A stretch of DNA of 9,484 nucleotides from Clostridia bacterium. Lineage in GTDB: Bacteria > Bacillota > Clostridia > Christensenellales > Aristaeellaceae. The stretch's first letter is position 1; each line of letters begins with the position of its first letter. A program made the translations under genes and the position numbers. The notes below the pieces were generated by a model. The model was given only the letters and a program-made list of their open reading frames with translations. It was not told where the DNA came from and did no database searches. Shown here piece by piece: positions 6,440 to 9,484 of the stretch. The DNA lies in NCBI GenBank assembly GCA_900754755.1, contig CAAEEC010000296.1, forward strand, positions 1 through 9,484, in the 5' to 3' direction.

Positions 6440-7546
6440 ATGGCAGGAGCGAAAAAGCAAAGTTCAAAGGATAGGCGCGCGGCGGGCAAGCGGCCCAGGA
6501 GCGCGAAGGAGCGGATCCTGCGCGCCATTCAATATGCCAGCGCCTGCGCGTGCCTGGTGTTTTTGGCGATCCTGATCAAGAACATTTCCGACGATATGGT
6601 TTCTTACGAGGTGCAATGGGAGAACCAGCAGCGGCTGAATGCGCTCAACGCCTTGAGCGCCTCGCCCACGGCGCTGGGGAATGCCGCGCCTTCTCCCGCG
6701 GCGGAAGAACCCACCGCGGAGGCGCTTCACACCGCGCTGCCCTCGCCCAGCGCCGCGCAGGGCAACATGTTGGCGGCGTTTTTTGGCACGCCGCCGGTTT
6801 CCACAGCCGCGCCCGCGCAGGACGTTTCCGCCACGGTTGCGCCAGCGCCTTCGCCCACGCCGGATATGTCCTCCCGCTTCACCCGCTATCAAAACGCTCC
6901 GCCGCCCATGCAAACCAAATTTATGACGGAAGACTTTTATTACGCCAATCCTTCGTTCGTGGGCTTTTTGCAGGCGGGCGTGCGCGTGGTGGAACCCGTG
7001 GTCTATAGCGTGGACAACACCTATTATCTCGATTACAATTTCAACAACGAGCGCGATGGCGCGGGCGCGGCGTTTATGGACATGCGCTGCTCGCTGTGGC
7101 CGCGTTCGCAGCAGATTGTGATTCACGGGCACAATATGGAGAACAAAACGGTGTTCGGCTCGCTGGACGATATGCAGGACATCGACAACTTGAAGGCCCA
7201 TCCCACCGTGCAGTTCGATACGATTTATGAGGATGGCATGTATGTCATCTTCGCGGCCTTCAGCGCCTCGATGAATGCGGAGGATCGCTCGTATTGTGAG
7301 TTGGCGCGCTACGATTTCGCCACCGAGGCGGAATTCCAGGCGTATCTCGATGAGGTGCGCGAGCGTTCCATGTTCGATATTCCGGTGGACGTGGAATATG
7401 CGGATGAGCTGCTCACGTTGGTCACTTGCAGTTATCACCAGGACAACGGCCGCTTCCTCTTGTTCACGCGCAAATTGCGCGCCAATGAAACGGTGGAAGG
7501 GATGAGCGCGCTGGTGGCTCAGGCCGAACAGGTAAAGCGCTATTGA
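6440..7546 (+). CDS. Membrane-anchored class B-type sortase (copy 1)
   Basis: Sortases are extracellular cysteine transpeptidases that cleave sorting motifs and attach proteins to the cell wall or to each other. This 368-residue protein has a very basic cytoplasmic N-terminus (1-25), one membrane segment at about 29-46 holding Cys36 and Cys38, a Pro/Ala/Thr/Ser-rich linker at about 70-145, then the catalytic domain at about 146-368. Catalytic residues are visible: His231 in IVIHGHNMENKTVFGSL, Cys330 in TLVTCSYH and Arg338 in DNGRFLLF. The GHNM and TCSY patterns and long catalytic domain fit class B rather than class A or C. ATG 6440 follows GGAGGA at 6425-6430; earlier in-frame starts lack a binding site. 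Substrate is unknown and no LPXTG/NPQTN-type protein lies in the window. It is about 84% identical to copy 2 over the catalytic half. Confidence 0.9.
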   Translation: MAGAKKQSSKDRRAAGKRPRSAKERILRAIQYASACACLVFLAILIKNISDDMVSYEVQWENQQRLNALNALSASPTALGNAAPSPAAEEPTAEALHTALPSPSAAQGNMLAAFFGTPPVSTAAPAQDVSATVAPAPSPTPDMSSRFTRYQNAPPPMQTKFMTEDFYYANPSFVGFLQAGVRVVEPVVYSVDNTYYLDYNFNNERDGAGAAFMDMRCSLWPRSQQIVIHGHNMENKTVFGSLDDMQDIDNLKAHPTVQFDTIYEDGMYVIFAAFSASMNAEDRSYCELARYDFATEAEFQAYLDEVRERSMFDIPVDVEYADELLTLVTCSYHQDNGRFLLFTRKLRANETVEGMSALVAQAEQVKRY

Positions 7547-7587
7547 GACAGGGGGAGAGATGTGCGCGGAATTTTACGCTTTTCCGG

Positions 7588-7616
7588 TTGAATGTGGCGG
7601 CATATTTTGCTATACT
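7588..7616 (+). promoter_or_regulatory. Promoter of second sortase gene
   Basis: TTGAAT at 7588-7593, a 17-nt spacer and TATACT at 7611-7616, with TG at 7608-7609 giving an extended -10. The spacer shares TGTG, CGG and ATTTTGC blocks with the first sortase promoter. One -10 base differs from consensus, so it may be somewhat weaker. No terminator lies between the first sortase stop and this promoter, so read-through may also reach the second gene. Confidence 0.82.
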
Positions 7617-7647
7617 ATTACGCGCTATATCATACGCACACAAATTT

Positions 7648-7665
7648 CCTCGCGACATGGCGAGG
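7648..7665 (+). promoter_or_regulatory. Leader hairpin upstream of second sortase gene
   Basis: CCTCGC at 7648-7653 pairs with GCGAGG at 7660-7665 across a 6-nt loop. Its 3' edge is 16 nt before GGAGGA at 7682-7687, nearly the same distance as in the first sortase leader, although the stem sequences are unrelated. This could be a conserved structural role or chance in GC-rich DNA. Confidence 0.4.
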
Positions 7666-7696
7666 GATGAACAGAAAAGGCGGAGGAACGAGCGCT

Positions 7697-8833
7697 ATGG
7701 CAGGGGCAAAAAAGCGCAACGCAAAGAGAAAGCGCCCGATGGGCCGGAAAAAGCGGAGCACGAAGGATATCATCCTTCGCGCGATTCAGTATGTCAGCGC
7801 GTGCCTGTGCGTGGTGTTTCTGGCGATTTTGATCAAGAACATTTCCGACGATATGGTTTCCTATGAGATCCAGTGGGAGAACGAGCAGCGGCTCAACGCG
7901 CTGCTTTCCTCGCCCACGGCCACGGGGAACCTGTTTGCCTCGCAAACGCCGCCAGCCCTCGCCGCGTCGCCCACGCTAGCGCCTACGCCCACAGCGGCCG
8001 CGCCTACGGCGTCGCCCACGCCGGATGGCTTGTTCGCGGCGTTTTTCAGCACGCCCGCGCCCACGGCGACGGTTGCCCCACTGGCAACGCCGGCGGAAAC
8101 GGCGGAGCAGGCGACGGCGGTTCCCGCGGCTTCGCCTTCGCCCACGCCCAATATGGATTCCCGCTTCACCAAATACCAAAATCCTCCGCCGGCCCTGCAG
8201 CAAAAATTTATGACCAGCGATTTCTATTATGCCAATCCTTCGTTCGTGGGCTTTTTGCAGGCGGGCGTGAGCGTGGTGGAACCCGTGGTCTATAGCAACG
8301 ACAACGAATACTATCTCACGCACAATTTCAACAACGAGGAGGACGCGGCGGGCGCGGCGTTTATGGACATGCGCTGTTCGCTGTGGCCGCGCTCGCAGCA
8401 GATTGTGATCCACGGGCACAACATGAAGAACAAAACGGTGTTCGGCTCGCTGGACGATATGGGGGACATTGATAACCTCAAGCAATATCCTACCGTGCAG
8501 TTCGATACGATCTATGAGGACGGCACGTATGTGGTGTTTGCCGCCTTCAACGCTTCCATGAATACGGACGAGAGCTCGTATTTCGACGTGGCGCGCTATG
8601 ATTTCGCCACCGAGGCGGAGTTCCAGGCGTATCTCGATGAGGTGCGCGAGCGCTCTATGTACGATATTCCGGTGGATGTGAGCTATGAGGATGAGCTACT
8701 CACGCTGGTCACTTGCAGCTATCACCAGGACAATGGCCGCTTCCTCTTGTTCACGCGCAAATTGCGCGCCAATGAAACGGCGGAAAGCGTGAGCGCGCTG
8801 GTGGCGCAGGCCGAACAGGTACGGGATTATTAA
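7697..8833 (+). CDS. Membrane-anchored class B-type sortase (copy 2)
   Basis: This is a paralogue of the upstream gene with the same plan in 378 residues: a strongly basic N-terminus (Lys/Arg-rich 5-20), a membrane segment at about 29-46 with Cys36 and Cys38 conserved, a Pro/Ala/Thr-rich linker at about 70-155, and the catalytic domain at about 156-378. The active-site set is intact: His241 in IVIHGHNMKNKTVFGSL, Cys340 in TLVTCSYH, Arg348 in DNGRFLLF. Differences from copy 1 cluster in the linker and in scattered surface-type positions such as MNTDESSYFD versus MNAEDRSYCE, which could tune substrate choice. ATG 7697 follows GGAGGA at 7682-7687 with the same 9-nt spacing as copy 1; upstream in-frame codons lie in the promoter/leader. 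It is followed by its own hairpin terminator. Confidence 0.9.
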   Translation: MAGAKKRNAKRKRPMGRKKRSTKDIILRAIQYVSACLCVVFLAILIKNISDDMVSYEIQWENEQRLNALLSSPTATGNLFASQTPPALAASPTLAPTPTAAAPTASPTPDGLFAAFFSTPAPTATVAPLATPAETAEQATAVPAASPSPTPNMDSRFTKYQNPPPALQQKFMTSDFYYANPSFVGFLQAGVSVVEPVVYSNDNEYYLTHNFNNEEDAAGAAFMDMRCSLWPRSQQIVIHGHNMKNKTVFGSLDDMGDIDNLKQYPTVQFDTIYEDGTYVVFAAFNASMNTDESSYFDVARYDFATEAEFQAYLDEVRERSMYDIPVDVSYEDELLTLVTCSYHQDNGRFLLFTRKLRANETAESVSALVAQAEQVRDY

Positions 8834-8842
8834 AATGGACTT

Positions 8843-8881
8843 GCGCCCCGCCACGGGAACTTCGTGGCGGGGCGCGGCTTT
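8843..8881 (+). terminator. Hairpin terminator after second sortase gene
   Basis: A perfect 13-bp GC-rich stem, 8843-8855 with 8863-8875, closes on a 7-nt loop ten bases after the sortase stop. The 3' tail is GGCTTTG, with only three T, so release may be inefficient or need a factor. Placement directly after the gene supports the terminator call. Confidence 0.75.
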
Positions 8882-8920
8882 GCGATGTACAAATAGGGAA
8901 CTTTTTTAGGAGGCTGCCTT

Positions 8921-9329
8921 ATGCCGAACCAAGCGCGCGCCGCTGCGCCTCGCCGTCTGCGCCGATGAGGCGCTGGATCGCGCGCAAATCGCGCAGACGT
9001 CGCAGGAGATTCTGCGCGCGGAGGAAATTCCGACGGAAATTGCCTGCTTCGCAAGCGCCAGGGCGCTGCTGCACGCCATCCAAACGGGCAGGGCGTTCCA
9101 GATTTTGCTGCTCGACGTGATGATGGAGGGCATGGACGGCATGGAATTGGCCGCGGCTTTGCGCGCAGGGCAGGAAGAAGCCGCAGCCGCTCTTATCCCC
9201 ATTCGCTTCACGCATTTTTCCCTCCGCATTTGTGTTCGCGTCTATAGCTTACCACCGCGCGCGGCCCGCGTCAACCGGTTTTACCGTCCACTCGCGCAGA
9301 AAAACGTCCACTCGCGCAGAAATGCTTGA
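8921..9329 (+). pseudogene. Frameshifted, truncated response-regulator receiver gene
   Basis: A strong ribosome binding site AGGAGG (8908-8913) and ATG 8921 open a frame that stops after 15 codons at 8966-8968. The +1 frame then reads a receiver-like domain: LRLAVCADEALDRAQ from 8943, with the acidic Asp-Glu pair at 8964-8969, and ILLLDVMMEGMDGMELAAALR with the presumptive phosphoacceptor Asp at 9114-9116. That frame has no usable start codon of its own. The shift falls in a GC-alternating tract at about 8933-8943, where gain or loss of a few bases would restore MPNQA to PLRLAVCADE. Receiver similarity fades near 9195, before the conserved Thr/Ser and Lys, and no output domain follows. The N-terminal form resembles LytTR-type regulators, but the deciding domain is missing. 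Residues after 9200 look like random translation. Confidence 0.7.
9285..9322 (+). repeat. Two-copy 20-bp tandem repeat
   Basis: CGTCCACTCGCGCAGAAA occurs at 9285-9302 and again at 9305-9322, 18 identical bases at a 20-bp period. It lies in the decayed stretch after the receiver fragment. Two copies with no spacers exclude a CRISPR array. It may be a slippage product, part of a lost mobile element, or a paired binding site. Confidence 0.85.
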
Positions 9330-9385
9330 TTTTTTCGCGGCAAAGAAGGATCATATATTGGTAGCTATGGCGGGAGGGTTCTCGC

Positions 9386-9484
9386 ATGGCAGCGATTGCG
9401 CCGGTGCGGCGCGGCAATACCCAAAGACGCCCCTTTTCCCAAAGGGGCGTCAGAGTATTGACAAAGTCTCGGAAGAACGAGGCT
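9386..9484 (+). CDS. Possible start of a gene running off the window
   Basis: ATG 9386 is preceded by GGGAGGG at 9372-9378 with ideal spacing and by a TATATT -10-like box at 9354-9359 without a clear -35. The frame is open to the window end (33 codons, beginning MAAIAPVRRGNTQ). The product is Arg-rich and matches nothing I recognise. A strong palindrome lies inside it, which argues that it may be a leader peptide or not coding at all. Confidence 0.3.
   Translation, partial: MAAIAPVRRGNTQRRPFSQRGVRVLTKSRKNEA
9415..9460. repeat. Two-part palindrome at window end
   Basis: An inner perfect 11-bp stem, 9426-9436 with 9441-9451, closes on the tetraloop TCCC. An outer 6-bp stem, CAATAC at 9415-9420 with GTATTG at 9455-9460, is separated from it by a small internal loop. 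There is no T-run, so it is not a classical + strand terminator. The right outer arm overlaps TTGACA at 9458-9463, a consensus -35 box whose -10 would lie beyond or at the window edge. An operator, an attenuator or the end of a mobile element are all possible. Confidence 0.75.

Larger units (their letters stand above)
6331..8833 (+). repeat. Tandem duplication of a promoter-sortase unit
   Basis: Two direct units, 6331-7546 and 7588-8833, align from the -35 box through the stop codon. Long identical DNA runs survive, for example 39 bp at 6944-6982 versus 8231-8269 and 46 bp at 7448-7493 versus 8735-8780. The linker-coding stretch and the leaders have diverged, with about ten more codons in copy 2. 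By eye, the catalytic halves differ at about 35 of 223 residues with no gaps. The unit boundaries are therefore promoter to stop. Confidence 0.9.

Noticed and set aside
6464..7438. Long open frame on the minus strand opposite the first sortase gene
   Set aside because: Its translation is Arg/Gly/His-rich low complexity mirroring the sortase coding strand; a similar shadow lies opposite copy 2 only because the genes are duplicated.
6331..8833. Iron-regulated haem-uptake (isd-like) locus, the classical setting of sortase B
   Set aside because: No NEAT-domain protein, transporter or Fur-box-like site is visible around the sortases.
9285..9322. CRISPR array
   Set aside because: Only two copies, separated by two bases, with no spacers and no cas genes nearby.
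9386..9484. L10 leader preceding rplJ at the window end
   Set aside because: The palindrome lacks a recognisable L10 leader arrangement, and no rplJ start is visible before the window ends.

Overview
The window looks like a chromosomal segment from a GC-rich Bacillota, most likely a Clostridia-type anaerobe. The reasons are an electron-transfer subunit pyrK translationally coupled to a class 1B pyrD, the pyrK-D-F-E gene order, strong GGAGG-type ribosome binding sites at nearly every gene, sigma-A-like promoters, the rpmG-secE-nusG-rplK-rplA cluster and class B-type sortases. The lineage is inferred from gene content only; no rRNA gene is present to confirm it.

Layout, all genes on the + strand: (1) 57-722, a small secreted protein with two copies of a beta-rich repeat. 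(2) 735-3829, a pyrimidine transcription unit. A near-consensus promoter, a ~100-nt leader with a possible attenuator, then pyrK, pyrD, pyrF and pyrE, every junction being a 4-nt stop/start overlap. These genes cover dihydroorotate to UMP. (3) 3866-6280, a translation/secretion/transcription unit with its own promoter: rpmG (L33), secE, nusG, rplK (L11), rplA (L1), closed by a 19-bp hairpin terminator. Both the nusG-rplK and rplK-rplA gaps carry short elements resembling the L1-binding site of 23S rRNA, suggesting L1 feedback control at two points. (4) 6331-8833, a tandem duplication of a complete promoter-leader-gene unit encoding two membrane-anchored class B-type sortases, about 84% identical over the catalytic half but divergent in a Pro/Ala/Thr-rich linker. 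(5) 8843-9484, a hairpin terminator, a frameshifted and truncated response-regulator receiver gene, a 20-bp tandem repeat, a possible short ORF and a strong two-part palindrome overlapping a consensus -35 box.

The notable departure from a standard layout is downstream of rplA, where rplJ-rplL-rpoB often follow. Here the ribosomal unit is terminated and replaced by the sortase pair and decayed DNA, so the junction looks rearranged. I see no wholly new enzyme system. The best leads are the paired L1-like sites, the promoter-inclusive sortase duplication, the pyr leader, and the damaged regulator with its flanking repeats.
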